This document shows positions 9,118 to 16,925 of a stretch of 64,000 nt of DNA, piece after piece. The stretch's first letter is position 1. Each line of letters starts with the position of its first letter. Source of the stretch: Akkermansia muciniphila (GTDB taxonomy: Bacteria; Verrucomicrobiota; Verrucomicrobiia; Verrucomicrobiales; Akkermansiaceae); contig CAMCCX010000003.1 of the NCBI GenBank assembly GCA_945873305.1, positions 1 to 64,000 of the forward strand. Direction: 5' to 3'. The notes beneath the pieces are model-generated. The model was not told the DNA's origin and did not search any database. It saw only the letters and a list, made by a program, of their open reading frames with translations. A program made the translations under genes and the position numbers.

Positions 9118-10476
9118 ATGAACCAAGAACAGATCCGCGCCATGCGCGACGACCTTAAAACCCAAGGCGTCAAATATTGCATCGGAGCGTTTGTCGATAT
9201 CCACGGCGTCCCCAAGGGAAAATTCGTGCCCATCGATCACTTCGAAGACTTCGCCGCCGGCAGCGAGCTCTATACCGGCTATGCGTTGGACGGCGTCGGC
9301 CAGCGCCCTAACGACGACGAAATCGCCTCACTTCCCGATCTCACCCGCGGCTGCGTCCTGCCCTGGAACAAGGAAGTCGCCTGGTTCCCGGCCGACAACA
9401 CTTTCAAAGGCGCGCCCTACGAAGTCTCCACCCGCGTCGCGCTCAAGAAGCAACTCGCCGCCGCCGCGGAAATGGGGTTCGGCATGAATCTCGGCATCGA
9501 GTGCGAGCTCTACGTCGTCAAACTCGCGGACGACGGCAGCCTGCAAATCCCCAATCCCGACGACGACCTCGTCAAGGCCTGTTACGACGTGAAGCGTTTC
9601 ATGGACCGCTACACCTGGCTCGATAAAATGGCCACCGGCATCAACGGCCTCGGCTGGGACCTCTACTCGCTCGACCACGAGGACGCCAACTCCCAGTTCG
9701 AGTTCGATTTCAAATACGCCGACGCCCTCACCATGTGCGACCGCTACGTCTTCTTCCGCCTCATGGCGAAACACTACGCCGCCGAGGAGGGATTGTTAGC
9801 CACCTTCATGCCCAAGCCCTTCGCCAACCGCACCGGCAGCGGCGCGCACTTCAACATGTCGCTCTATGATCTGGCGGACGGCTCCAATCTCTTCAAATGC
9901 CCCCATGCCGAGGACCCGCGCGGCCTCGGCGTCAGCAAGACCGCCTATCAGTTCATCGCCGGAGTCCTGAAACACGGCCCCGCCCTCTGCGCCGCCTTCG
10001 CCCCGACCGTGAATTCCTACAAGCGCCTCGTCCGCAAGGGCCTCATGTCGTACTACTCGTGGGCCCCCGTCTTCAACAGCTACGGCCGCAACAACCGCAC
10101 CAACTCCGTGCGCGTGCCCATGGCTGGCGGCCGCTTCGAGAGCCGCAACGCGGACGCCGCCTGCAACCCGTATCTCGCCGCCACCCTGATGCTCGCCGCC
10201 GGCCTCGAAGGCATCCGCGAGGATCTCGACCCCGGCCCCGCGCAGGAGGAAAACCTCTACGAACTCACCCCCGAGGAATTCGCCGCACGCGGCATCAGCG
10301 AGCTGCCGAAAACTCTCGATGAAGCCGTCGCCGCCTTCGCCGCGGATCCCTTCGTCGAAAAGACCCTCGGCACCGAACTCCGCAACGAATTCATCACCTA
10401 CAAATCCGAAGAATGGCGGCAATACCACCAACGCGTCAGCCAGTGGGAAATCGACACTTACGCGAGAATGTTCTGA
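9118..10476 (+). CDS. glnT: glutamine synthetase family enzyme, GlnT (type III-like)
   Basis: A 452-residue member of the glutamine synthetase superfamily that ligates ammonia or an amine to glutamate using ATP. Recognisable elements are [21 protein letters not shown] at the N-terminus, GIECELYVV (metal-binding Glu), the [10 protein letters not shown] histidine/nucleotide block (about residues 240-250), and NRTNSVRVP with [16 protein letters not shown] (glutamate-binding Arg and Glu). The style is that of GlnT or gamma-glutamylmethylamide synthetase-like proteins rather than housekeeping GlnA. Its position after the importer and upstream of ammonia-releasing enzymes suggests it captures the released nitrogen. 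If the imported compound is methylated, a methylamine-accepting GmaS role is the main alternative. No ribosome binding site is visible. Confidence 0.85.
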   Translation: MNQEQIRAMRDDLKTQGVKYCIGAFVDIHGVPKGKFVPIDHFEDFAAGSELYTGYALDGVGQRPNDDEIASLPDLTRGCVLPWNKEVAWFPADNTFKGAPYEVSTRVALKKQLAAAAEMGFGMNLGIECELYVVKLADDGSLQIPNPDDDLVKACYDVKRFMDRYTWLDKMATGINGLGWDLYSLDHEDANSQFEFDFKYADALTMCDRYVFFRLMAKHYAAEEGLLATFMPKPFANRTGSGAHFNMSLYDLADGSNLFKCPHAEDPRGLGVSKTAYQFIAGVLKHGPALCAAFAPTVNSYKRLVRKGLMSYYSWAPVFNSYGRNNRTNSVRVPMAGGRFESRNADAACNPYLAATLMLAAGLEGIREDLDPGPAQEENLYELTPEEFAARGISELPKTLDEAVAAFAADPFVEKTLGTELRNEFITYKSEEWRQYHQRVSQWEIDTYARMF

Positions 10477-10492
10477 TTTGGAGTCACAATTA

Positions 10493-10520
10493 TTGCAAAA
10501 GCATCCATTTGGACTAAATT
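10493..10520 (+). promoter_or_regulatory. sigma-70-type promoter of the toxin-antitoxin pair
   Basis: TTGCAA (10493-10498) and TAAATT (10515-10520) are spaced by 16 bases, in an AT-rich gap unlike the surrounding GC-rich sequence. The predicted start of transcription falls within a few bases of the ATG at 10527, implying a nearly leaderless message. This is an independent promoter inside a larger operon, as expected for an inserted toxin-antitoxin module. Confidence 0.5.
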
Positions 10521-10526
10521 TCTGAC

Positions 10527-10835
10527 ATGCCAGACTCCACAGCCAAACTCCAGATCCGGATGGATCGCCGTCTCAAGGAAGCCGCCGACGAAGTTTTTTC
10601 CGAAATCGGCCTCGATGCCACGACCGCCGTGCGCCTCTTTTTCACCAAAGTCGCGCAGACTCGCAGCATTCCCTTCCGCCTCAAGGCCGAACCGGAATTC
10701 AGCCCCGAGGCAGAAGCACGAATCCTCGCCGCCTGGGAAGAATCCAAGGATCCGGCGAATCTCAGCAAGCCGTATTCTGATATCTCTGAAATGTTCAGAG
10801 ACATCAGAAAGGAGATTGAGGAAGAAAAACCCTGA
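10527..10835 (+). CDS. RelB/DinJ-family antitoxin
   Basis: A 102-residue antitoxin with an N-terminal ribbon-helix-helix fold. LQIRMDRRLKEAADEVFSEIGLDATTAVRLFFTKV (in two parts, residues 8-42) is the classic RelB/DinJ pattern for DNA binding and dimerisation. The C-terminal half (residues 55-102) is acidic and helical and would wrap and neutralise the toxin encoded 12 bases downstream. The protein normally represses its own promoter. Its position between glnT and the creatininase-family gene, with its own promoter, marks it as a later insertion. Confidence 0.85.
   Translation: MPDSTAKLQIRMDRRLKEAADEVFSEIGLDATTAVRLFFTKVAQTRSIPFRLKAEPEFSPEAEARILAAWEESKDPANLSKPYSDISEMFRDIRKEIEEEKP
10776..10808 (+). 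promoter_or_regulatory. near-perfect 15-bp inverted repeat at the end of the antitoxin gene
   Basis: TCTGATATCTCTGAA (10776-10790) and TTCAGAGACATCAGA (10794-10808) are inverted repeats with one mismatch (a G-U pair in RNA) around a 3-base loop. The structure lies in the antitoxin coding region, about 40 bases before the toxin GTG. It may lower toxin translation, be an RNA-cleavage site, or be a DNA operator. Function is inferred from position only. Confidence 0.5.
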
Positions 10836-10847
10836 TCATTTTTTCAA

Positions 10848-11108
10848 GTGGAAGTGATCTATACAAAACCGTTCCGCAAGGCCCTGTCTCGACTTCTTCC
10901 GCGCGAGATCGCCAACGTTGAGGAAGCGGTAGCCCTATACAAATACAACCGCGCCGACCCAGCCCTTCGCGACCACGCGCTTAAAGGGAAAATGAAGTCC
11001 CTCCGCGCCTTTTCGGCCGGTCACGACCTGCGCGTGATCTACCGCGAGGAAGGAGGATTAATTACCATCCTCCTCCTCGATGCGGGAACGCACAACCAGG
11101 TTTACTAA
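10848..11108 (+). CDS. YafQ-like toxin, mRNA interferase (RelE superfamily)
   Basis: An 86-residue toxin predicted to cleave mRNA on the ribosome. Family hallmarks are the basic N-terminus (YTKPFRKALSRL), DHALKGKMKSLRAFSAGHDLRVIY (in two parts, residues 45-68: the catalytic His, Asp and Arg region) and a hydrophobic C-terminal strand ending LLDAGTHNQVY. It uses a GTG start 12 bases after the antitoxin stop; the weak start and the hairpin upstream both fit the need to make less toxin than antitoxin. Confidence 0.85.
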   Translation: MEVIYTKPFRKALSRLLPREIANVEEAVALYKYNRADPALRDHALKGKMKSLRAFSAGHDLRVIYREEGGLITILLLDAGTHNQVY

Positions 11109-11132
11109 CACCATCACTCCCGCCAAGCCACC

Positions 11133-11918
11133 ATGCCCGTCATCCTCGAAAATCTAGCTTGGCCGGAAATCGCCGCCCTTCGCGAAAAAAAGGGCGGCCT
11201 CCTGCTGCTTCCACTTGGCGCGACCGAGCAGCACGGCCCACACCTGCCGGTCGCGATGGACACCCTGTTAGCAGAAGCCGTCTGCCACGCGGCCTCCGAC
11301 ATAACAGGCGTCCCGGTCATGTCCGCCCTGCGCTACACCGTCTCCCAAGGGCACACTCCCAAATGGCCGGGGACCTTCTCGCTGCGGCACGAGACGTTCA
11401 TCGCCACCCTCCGCGACATCGCCGCGTGGGCCGTCGCTACCGGGTGGAAAAAACTCATCCTCATCAACTCCCACTTCGGCAATGACGCACCCGCCCGCGT
11501 CGCCTTGGACCAGCTCCGTCTCCTCCATCTTGGAAAACTCCAGATCGGCCTCATCCACGTCTTCAAGCTCAGCGACGCGATCTGGCAGGAATACACCCTG
11601 GATGCCGGCGACCTGCACGCCAACCAGGCGGAAACTTCGCTCATGCTGCACCTCCACCCGGAACTCGTCCACATGGACCGCCTGACCGAGGCCGACGATC
11701 CGGACCGCACCGGGGACAGCGTGTTCTGTTATCCCGTCGCCCAGACCAGCCTCAACGGCGTCACCGGCCATCCCTCACGGGCCACGGCCGAGCAGGGACG
11801 GATTTTGTTTCACGGCATGGTCCACGCCCTCGCGGAAAAAGTCACCGCGGCCATCTCCGAGACACCCCCGCTCGCCCCGGAGCATTGGGCGGACATCCCA
11901 TCGGTGCCTTATGATTGA
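11133..11918 (+). CDS. creatininase-family amidohydrolase
   Basis: A 261-residue metal-dependent hydrolase of the creatinine amidohydrolase family, whose members open cyclic amides or remove formyl groups. Metal-ligand motifs are intact: LGATEQHGPHLPVAMDT (residues 29-45, Glu, His, Asp), NSHFGND (residues 112-118) and DLHANQAETS (residues 157-166). It is the first of ten closely linked genes leading to the carboxylase. In this setting it may open a cyclic guanidino compound such as creatinine or hydrolyse a formamide. The family is broad, so the substrate remains inference. It overlaps the next gene by 8 bases. Confidence 0.85.
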   Translation: MPVILENLAWPEIAALREKKGGLLLLPLGATEQHGPHLPVAMDTLLAEAVCHAASDITGVPVMSALRYTVSQGHTPKWPGTFSLRHETFIATLRDIAAWAVATGWKKLILINSHFGNDAPARVALDQLRLLHLGKLQIGLIHVFKLSDAIWQEYTLDAGDLHANQAETSLMLHLHPELVHMDRLTEADDPDRTGDSVFCYPVAQTSLNGVTGHPSRATAEQGRILFHGMVHALAEKVTAAISETPPLAPEHWADIPSVPYD

Positions 11919-12324
11919 AGGTCCGTTCCAGGGCGGCTGCCTTTGCGGCGCCATTCGCTATCAAGTGAGTGGACCGGCATTGCAAACCAGTTATTGCCAC
12001 TGCGAGGACTGCCGCAAGGCCAGCGGCGCACCCGCCGTCGCATGGACGTTTTTCAAAACCGGCACACTCACATGGCTGCGCGGCAGTCCCAAGGTCGTGA
12101 ATTTCGCCGGCCGCGAGCGCTCCTTCTGTGGCGACTGCGGCACTCCACTCGTGTTTTTCGATCCGTCCATCCCGGAACTATTCGAAACGAACACCTGCAC
12201 GTTAGACAATCCCGCCTCTCACGCGCCAAGCGATCACTGCTGGGTGGCGGATGAAATCCCCTGGGCGTCAAAGCTCGCGGAGCTACCCCGCTACGAACTT
12301 TCCTCACCGCCGCCTCTTCCATGA
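11911..12324 (+). CDS. GFA/CENP-V-domain zinc protein
   Basis: A 137-residue protein with the zinc-binding Mss4-like fold of the glutathione-dependent formaldehyde-activating (GFA) family. Visible ligands are CLCG (residues 11-14), YCHCEDCR (residues 28-35) and CGDCGTPL (residues 71-78). Family members speed formation of S-hydroxymethylglutathione or bind other small molecules; many are uncharacterised. A formaldehyde role would suit an operon containing a Rieske oxygenase able to remove N-methyl groups. Start and stop overlap both neighbours. Confidence 0.85.
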   Translation: MIEGPFQGGCLCGAIRYQVSGPALQTSYCHCEDCRKASGAPAVAWTFFKTGTLTWLRGSPKVVNFAGRERSFCGDCGTPLVFFDPSIPELFETNTCTLDNPASHAPSDHCWVADEIPWASKLAELPRYELSSPPPLP

Positions 12325-13007
12325 GCATTCCCCCATGCGCGGAAATCCCCACCGGATCATTTCTGATGGGCGGCATTCCGGAGGACAAGTTCGTCTCATC
12401 CGTGGAACTTCCGCAACACAAGGTCGCCATTGGCAATCGATTCGCCATGGGCGTCTTCCCGGTCACCCGTCGTGAGTGGTTTGAAGTCACCGGTGAAAAT
12501 CCCACGGACTCCACACTTCCCGTCACCGGAATCGACTTCCGACAAATCAGCCGGTTCCTGCGTCTTCTATCCGATCAATCCGGCAGGCAATTACGCCTAC
12601 CCAGCGAGGCCGAGTGGGAATACGCCTGCCGCGGGTCAAGCGTCACGATCTTCCCCGGCGGCAACAGCCTCGATGCCAGCCAGGCGAATTTTCTCTACGA
12701 CGAGTCCGGCGGAGAAGTAGGCCTCGGCTCCACCACTCCAGTCGGACACTACCCACCTAACACATTAGGCCTTCACGACATGCCGGGGAATGTCTGCGAA
12801 TGGACGGCGGACGCTTGGCACCCCGATTTCCACGACGCGCCTGCCGATGGTTCGCCATGGTTGGAGGGAGGAAAACCCGGTTGCCGCGTCATCCGCGGCG
12901 GCGCGTGGGACCACCTGCCGCGAGTCCTCCGCGCCTCGTGGCGGGATTGGGCGCCGGAAAGCGCCCGCTGGGACAACCTCGGATTCCGCGTGGCTCTCAC
13001 TCTCTAG
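12321..13007 (+). CDS. SUMF1/formylglycine-generating-enzyme-like domain protein
   Basis: A 228-residue single-domain protein with the FGE-sulfatase (SUMF1) fold. It has PTGSFLMGG at the N-terminus, RLPSEAEWEYACRG (about residues 92-105), LGLHDMPGNVCEWTAD (about residues 149-164), VIRGGAW and LGFRVALTL. This fold is used by formylglycine-generating enzymes, EgtB-like oxygenases and other proteins. I cannot identify the paired copper-binding cysteines of true FGE, and no sulfatase gene is nearby, so sulfatase maturation is unlikely. It overlaps the GFA gene by 4 bases and is clearly part of this operon. Confidence 0.85.
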   Translation: MSIPPCAEIPTGSFLMGGIPEDKFVSSVELPQHKVAIGNRFAMGVFPVTRREWFEVTGENPTDSTLPVTGIDFRQISRFLRLLSDQSGRQLRLPSEAEWEYACRGSSVTIFPGGNSLDASQANFLYDESGGEVGLGSTTPVGHYPPNTLGLHDMPGNVCEWTADAWHPDFHDAPADGSPWLEGGKPGCRVIRGGAWDHLPRVLRASWRDWAPESARWDNLGFRVALTL

Positions 13008-13013
13008 CAATCC

Positions 13014-13880
13014 ATGGAACTCGCACTTTACAAAACCCTCTGGGGCCATGACGGCGGCTTGGGCCACGCCATCCAACTCTGCGCGGAGTCGGGCTTCCAG
13101 GGCATCGAGGGACCAGTTCCGCTGGATCCGGCGGGGCGGGCGGAGTTTTTTGAAACCCTCCATCAGTCCGGACTCGGATGGATCGCGGAAGTCAGCACCT
13201 GCACACCCGCAGGCTTTTATGTCCCTCTCCCCGGCCGGAGTGTGGAGCAGCACTTGGAATCCCTCGAAGACGGAATTATCCGCAGCCTCAAAGGCTCACC
13301 CCGCTTCATCAACACGATGGCCGGCTACGACGCGTGGAGTTTCAACGATTCGCTCCGTTTCCACACCGGTGTCGTCCGGCTTCAGGAAAAGCATGGAATC
13401 ATCATCTCCGTCGAAACCCATCGCGGTCGCTCCACCTATAATCCATGGCTCACCCGCGATCTGTTGGAAGCGCTACCGGACCTTCGGATCACCTGCGACT
13501 TCAGCCACTGGTGCGTCGTCAGCGAGCGTCTCGTTCTCGATGAATTCGATGACATCCTCGCGCTCACCGCCCGGCACGCCCACCACATCCAGCCGCGCGT
13601 CGGCTACAGCCAGGGGCCGCAAGTGCCGGACCCGCGCGCGCCGGAATACGCGGACGCACTCGCCGCCCACGAGCGCTGGTGGGCCGTCGTCTGGGATTCC
13701 ATGGCTGCCAGAGGCTTCACGAGATTCACCATGACCCCTGAGTTCGGCCCGGACGGATATCTCCAACAGACCCCCTTCACTCAAATCCCCGCCGCCGATC
13801 TCTGGGAGGTCAACCGCTGGATCGGCCTGAGACAGCGCGACCGGTTTCAACGTCATTTCCACAACCACCCGCCACGATGA
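13014..13880 (+). CDS. TIM-barrel sugar phosphate isomerase/epimerase-like protein
   Basis: A 288-residue protein of the AP endonuclease family 2 / xylose isomerase-like TIM-barrel class. Metal-binding positions are recognisable in ISVETHRGRS (about residue 137), TCDFSHWCVV (about residue 164), the HAHHIQPRVGYSQG segment and MTPEFGPDGY (about residue 239). Family members isomerise or epimerise small hydroxy-ketones and some lyse C-N or C-C bonds. Its function here is unknown to me. It starts 6 bases after the SUMF1-domain gene and overlaps the Rieske gene as ATGA. Confidence 0.8.
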   Translation: MELALYKTLWGHDGGLGHAIQLCAESGFQGIEGPVPLDPAGRAEFFETLHQSGLGWIAEVSTCTPAGFYVPLPGRSVEQHLESLEDGIIRSLKGSPRFINTMAGYDAWSFNDSLRFHTGVVRLQEKHGIIISVETHRGRSTYNPWLTRDLLEALPDLRITCDFSHWCVVSERLVLDEFDDILALTARHAHHIQPRVGYSQGPQVPDPRAPEYADALAAHERWWAVVWDSMAARGFTRFTMTPEFGPDGYLQQTPFTQIPAADLWEVNRWIGLRQRDRFQRHFHNHPPR

Positions 13881-15055
13881 ATCCCGACCCGGAATTGCTA
13901 GAAAACATTCGTGCCGCAGCGGATCTGCCCCGTGAGCGGTCCTGTACGCTGCCTGCCGCAGCATACACCGACCCGGCGTTTCATGCCTTCGAGAACACGG
14001 AAATCTTTCACAAGGAGTGGATTTCACTCTGTCATGTCTCCCAGCTTCAGAAGCCCGGCGACTTCGTGCGCGTCGATCTTTGTGACGAGCCGCTCATCGT
14101 GCTGCGCGGCAAGGACGACGTCATCCGCGTGCTGTCCCGCACCTGCCGCCACCGCGGGATGGACGTCATGCCAAGCGGCTTCGGCCATCCGGACGAGGGG
14201 AACAAACGCGTCATCCTCTGCCCCTATCACATGTGGAGTTACGACCTGACTGGCAGGCTCGTCGGCGCGCCGGAAATGCAGCAGGCGGAGGACTTCGACC
14301 GCAGCGAGGTCTGTCTGCACGAGTTCCGCAGCGAAATTTGGGAAGGTTTTGTCTTCGTGGATCTATCAGGAAAAGCGCCGCCGCTCGCTGGCAAGCTCGC
14401 GGAGCTCAGGGAAAAGCTCATCGGCAAGTGGCACATGGCCGGGGCCGAAATCGTCTGGTCCGCTCACTGGGACTGCCCGTTCAACTGGAAGATCCTCGTT
14501 GAAAATTTCATGGAGTGCTATCATCACCTCGGCGCGCACCGCAAGACACTCGAACCCTTCCTCCCGGCGAAGGGCTGCTGGACAGAACCCTACAACGAGA
14601 ATTTCTCCGCCATGCACCTGCCGCTCAAGGAGGTCATGCAAAACGAAATCCGCAATGCAGGCCAAGCCGACACCGCCTTCCCCGTTTTCCCCGGGCTGAG
14701 CCTCGAAGACTGCCTGGAGTGGTCGATCTACCTCGCCTATCCGAACTGCCTTTTCTTTAACGCCCCGGACCGCGCCTATTGGTACCGCATCCTCCCCACC
14801 GGCCCGGAAACCAGCAGTCTCACCACCACCATGCTGATCCGGCCGGACGCCAAAACCATGCCAGACTACGAGGCCGTCCTCCAACGCGAGATCCAGGCCG
14901 GCATCGCATTCCACCTCGAAGATATGGAAATGTGTACCGCCACCCAGCACGGGATGAAATCCGCCGGCTACGCCCAGGGACGCCTCAGCCACCTGGAAGA
15001 AACCATCTGGCAGCTCCAAAAATACCTTGCTGCAGTCATCCACCGCTCCGCCTGA
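13877..15055 (+). CDS. Rieske non-heme iron oxygenase, choline/betaine-demethylase type
   Basis: A 392-residue oxygenase alpha subunit. The Rieske 2Fe-2S ligands are CRH (about residue 91) and CPYH (about residue 115). The catalytic mononuclear iron site is marked by ENFMECYHHLGAH (about residues 212-224) and a later Asp in EDMEMCTATQHG. The pattern resembles choline monooxygenase, glycine betaine demethylase and stachydrine demethylase, which hydroxylate a carbon next to nitrogen. No reductase or ferredoxin gene adjoins it, so electrons must come from elsewhere. In this operon the likely reaction is oxidative N-dealkylation of a guanidino or quaternary amine compound; this is inference. Confidence 0.88.
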   Translation: MNPDPELLENIRAAADLPRERSCTLPAAAYTDPAFHAFENTEIFHKEWISLCHVSQLQKPGDFVRVDLCDEPLIVLRGKDDVIRVLSRTCRHRGMDVMPSGFGHPDEGNKRVILCPYHMWSYDLTGRLVGAPEMQQAEDFDRSEVCLHEFRSEIWEGFVFVDLSGKAPPLAGKLAELREKLIGKWHMAGAEIVWSAHWDCPFNWKILVENFMECYHHLGAHRKTLEPFLPAKGCWTEPYNENFSAMHLPLKEVMQNEIRNAGQADTAFPVFPGLSLEDCLEWSIYLAYPNCLFFNAPDRAYWYRILPTGPETSSLTTTMLIRPDAKTMPDYEAVLQREIQAGIAFHLEDMEMCTATQHGMKSAGYAQGRLSHLEETIWQLQKYLAAVIHRSA

Positions 15056-15124
15056 GCGCACCCGCCGGTATGACGAATGAAAAAACTCCTCATACTGGCC
15101 CCGTCCGTGCTTATCGTCCCGCAC

Positions 15125-15577
15125 ATGGCAGGCGACGATACCAACGACGGCGTGAGACGAGTGACCGTCTCGATGCGGGAGGAAACCTTTCAGGCCCTCG
15201 ACCGCCTCACCGCAGCACGTGGTTTCGAGAGCCGTTCCCAAGCGGTTGCCGAGATGATCCACCAGCACGCCGCCCAGCATTTGGGAAAAATCGGCACCGA
15301 AGTCATGGCCGGCACGCTTTCCTTGGTTTACGACGAGTCCAAGAGCACGCTGCTCCGGGATATTTCCCGCATCTTCCGCGACCACATCGCCGAAGTGATT
15401 TCCTCCCAGCACATTCTCCTCGAGGAAGAGCACGTGCTCGAAGTCATCCTCATGCAAGGCCCCGCCCGCACGCTGCGTGACATCACCAACAAACTCATCA
15501 CCTGCAAGGGCGTGAAAACCGCCCATCTCACCCTCACTCCCCACCTCATCCCGCCGCTCCACGCCAAACGCGCATGA
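15125..15577 (+). CDS. NikR-like ribbon-helix-helix regulator lacking most nickel ligands
   Basis: About 150 residues. An N-terminal ribbon-helix-helix DNA-binding segment ([18 protein letters not shown], residues 11-28) is followed by a NikR-type ACT-like effector domain ([36 protein letters not shown]). Against E. coli NikR, His76 aligns with Arg, His89 with Leu and Cys95 with Val; only His87 is kept. Nickel sensing is therefore unlikely, and another ligand is probable. An upstream ATG at 15077 is possible, but its extra 16 residues resemble a chance hydrophobic stretch. Its stop overlaps the first DUF1989 gene as ATGA. Confidence 0.8.
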   Translation: MAGDDTNDGVRRVTVSMREETFQALDRLTAARGFESRSQAVAEMIHQHAAQHLGKIGTEVMAGTLSLVYDESKSTLLRDISRIFRDHIAEVISSQHILLEEEHVLEVILMQGPARTLRDITNKLITCKGVKTAHLTLTPHLIPPLHAKRA

Positions 15578-16290
15578 ATCCACTCTTTGAAAGAACACTC
15601 CACGGCGCCGGCATGTGGTCCGCCGTCGTCTCCCGCGGCAAACGCCTCCGCCTCACCGACCTCGACGGCGGCTCCAACGTCGGCATGCTGCTCTACAACG
15701 CCCTCGAACGCACCGAGCGCTACAACATGCCGGACACGCTCAAGGGACAGCACATTTTCTATCTGCGAGCACCCTACTGCCTGCACTCGGACATGGGCCG
15801 TCTGCTAGCCTCCGTCACCGCGGACAGCGTCGGCTGGCATGACACCGTCTGCGGTCACTCGGACTCCGCGCGCGTGCTCGCCAAATACGGCGCGAACAAC
15901 TATCAGCAGGCCAGCAACGACTGGAACCGTAACACCCGCGATTGTTTCCTCATCGAGCTCGCGAAATGGGGGCTCGGGAAAAAAGACCTCGTCCCGAACC
16001 TCAATCTCCTCAGCAAAGTCGTCGCCGATGAGGAAGGAAATCTCTCATTCGTTCCGGAAAACTCGAAACCCGGCGACTTCATCGAACTGCGGTTTGAAAT
16101 CGACACGCTCGTCGTGCTCAACACCTGCCAGCATCCGCTCGATCCGGACCCGGTCTATCGCCACCGCCACGTGAAGCTCGAAGTCTTCGCCGGCGAACCG
16201 CCCGCCTTGGACGATCCATCACTCACCGTCCGACCGGAGAACCTCCGCGCCTGGGAGAACAATCAAACCTACCACACCCTCCGCTTCTGA
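15574..16290 (+). CDS. DUF1989 protein, carboxyguanidine deiminase subunit (urea carboxylase-associated protein 2 type)
   Basis: A 238-residue DUF1989 protein of the longer class traditionally called urea carboxylase-associated protein 2. The DUF1989 pairs beside such carboxylases have been shown to form carboxyguanidine deiminase (CgiAB), which turns carboxyguanidine into allophanate and ammonia. Candidate metal or catalytic residues are in [14 protein letters not shown] (about residues 84-97), [10 protein letters not shown] and [11 protein letters not shown] (about residues 184-194). It shares one base with the next gene (TGATG). I did not resolve which paralogue corresponds to CgiA or CgiB. 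Confidence 0.88.
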   Translation: MNPLFERTLHGAGMWSAVVSRGKRLRLTDLDGGSNVGMLLYNALERTERYNMPDTLKGQHIFYLRAPYCLHSDMGRLLASVTADSVGWHDTVCGHSDSARVLAKYGANNYQQASNDWNRNTRDCFLIELAKWGLGKKDLVPNLNLLSKVVADEEGNLSFVPENSKPGDFIELRFEIDTLVVLNTCQHPLDPDPVYRHRHVKLEVFAGEPPALDDPSLTVRPENLRAWENNQTYHTLRF

Positions 16291-16925
16291 TGACCGAAAG
16301 CACGCTCAATCCCGAGGCCGCCATTTACCGCGAAGTCATTCCCGCGGGCGACTGGTGGGTCCACGAAATCAAGAAAGGCCAGACCCTGCGCATCCTCGAT
16401 CTCGAAGGAAACCAGGCCGCCGACACGCTCTTCTTCAGCGCCGCCGATCCCACCGAACGCTACAGCGCGGACCGCACTATCCAGGAGCAAGCCGCGCTCT
16501 ATCTGACCACCGGCACCAAACTAATGAGCACCGAAGGCAATCCCATGCTCACCATCACCGCCGACACCTGCGGGCGCCACGACACACTCGGCGGTGCGTG
16601 CTCGCGCGAGTCGAACACGATGCGCTACGCCCACGACAAGGAATGCATGCACGCCTGCCGCGACAGCTTCATCCGCGGCGCGCAGGAATGGAAAGTCGAG
16701 CTCACCAAGCGCGACATCACCTGCAACATCAACTTCTTCATGAACGTCCCGGTCTCGCCCGACGGCGGACTCACATTCGCCGACGGCATTTCCGCGCCGG
16801 GAAGATATGTCGAGATGCGGGCGGAGATGGACGTCGTCTGCCTGATTTCAAATTGCCCGCAGCTGAACAATCCGTGCAACGGGTGGAATCCCACGCCGGT
16901 CGAAGTGCTGATCTTCCCATCATGA
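16290..16925 (+). CDS. DUF1989 protein, carboxyguanidine deiminase subunit (urea carboxylase-associated protein 1 type)
   Basis: The second DUF1989 subunit, 211 residues, paralogous to the preceding gene. Shared positions include [17 protein letters not shown] near the N-terminus, [16 protein letters not shown] (about residues 90-105), [11 protein letters not shown] and [23 protein letters not shown] at the end (in two parts). The conserved Cys/His positions in both copies suggest a shared metal site in a heteromer. Its stop overlaps the carboxylase start as ATGA, so the two steps of the pathway are translationally linked. Confidence 0.88.
   Translation: MTESTLNPEAAIYREVIPAGDWWVHEIKKGQTLRILDLEGNQAADTLFFSAADPTERYSADRTIQEQAALYLTTGTKLMSTEGNPMLTITADTCGRHDTLGGACSRESNTMRYAHDKECMHACRDSFIRGAQEWKVELTKRDITCNINFFMNVPVSPDGGLTFADGISAPGRYVEMRAEMDVVCLISNCPQLNNPCNGWNPTPVEVLIFPS

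Noticed and set aside
12321-13007. Calling the SUMF1-domain gene a sulfatase-activating enzyme
   Set aside because: No sulfatase nearby and the catalytic cysteines of FGE are not recognised.
15125-15577. Calling the regulator NikR and linking it to the urease nickel supply
   Set aside because: Three of four nickel ligands are substituted and the gene is embedded in the carboxylase operon, 43 kb from urease.
14366-15598. Long minus-strand open frame opposite the Rieske and regulator genes
   Set aside because: Low-complexity Gly/Val/His/Asp-rich translation typical of antisense shadow frames in GC-rich DNA; the plus strand has clear conserved families.
16355-16921. N-terminal extension of the carboxylase frame
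   Set aside because: Overlaps the second DUF1989 gene in another frame and reads as Arg/His-rich noise; the family starts at the ATG at 16922.
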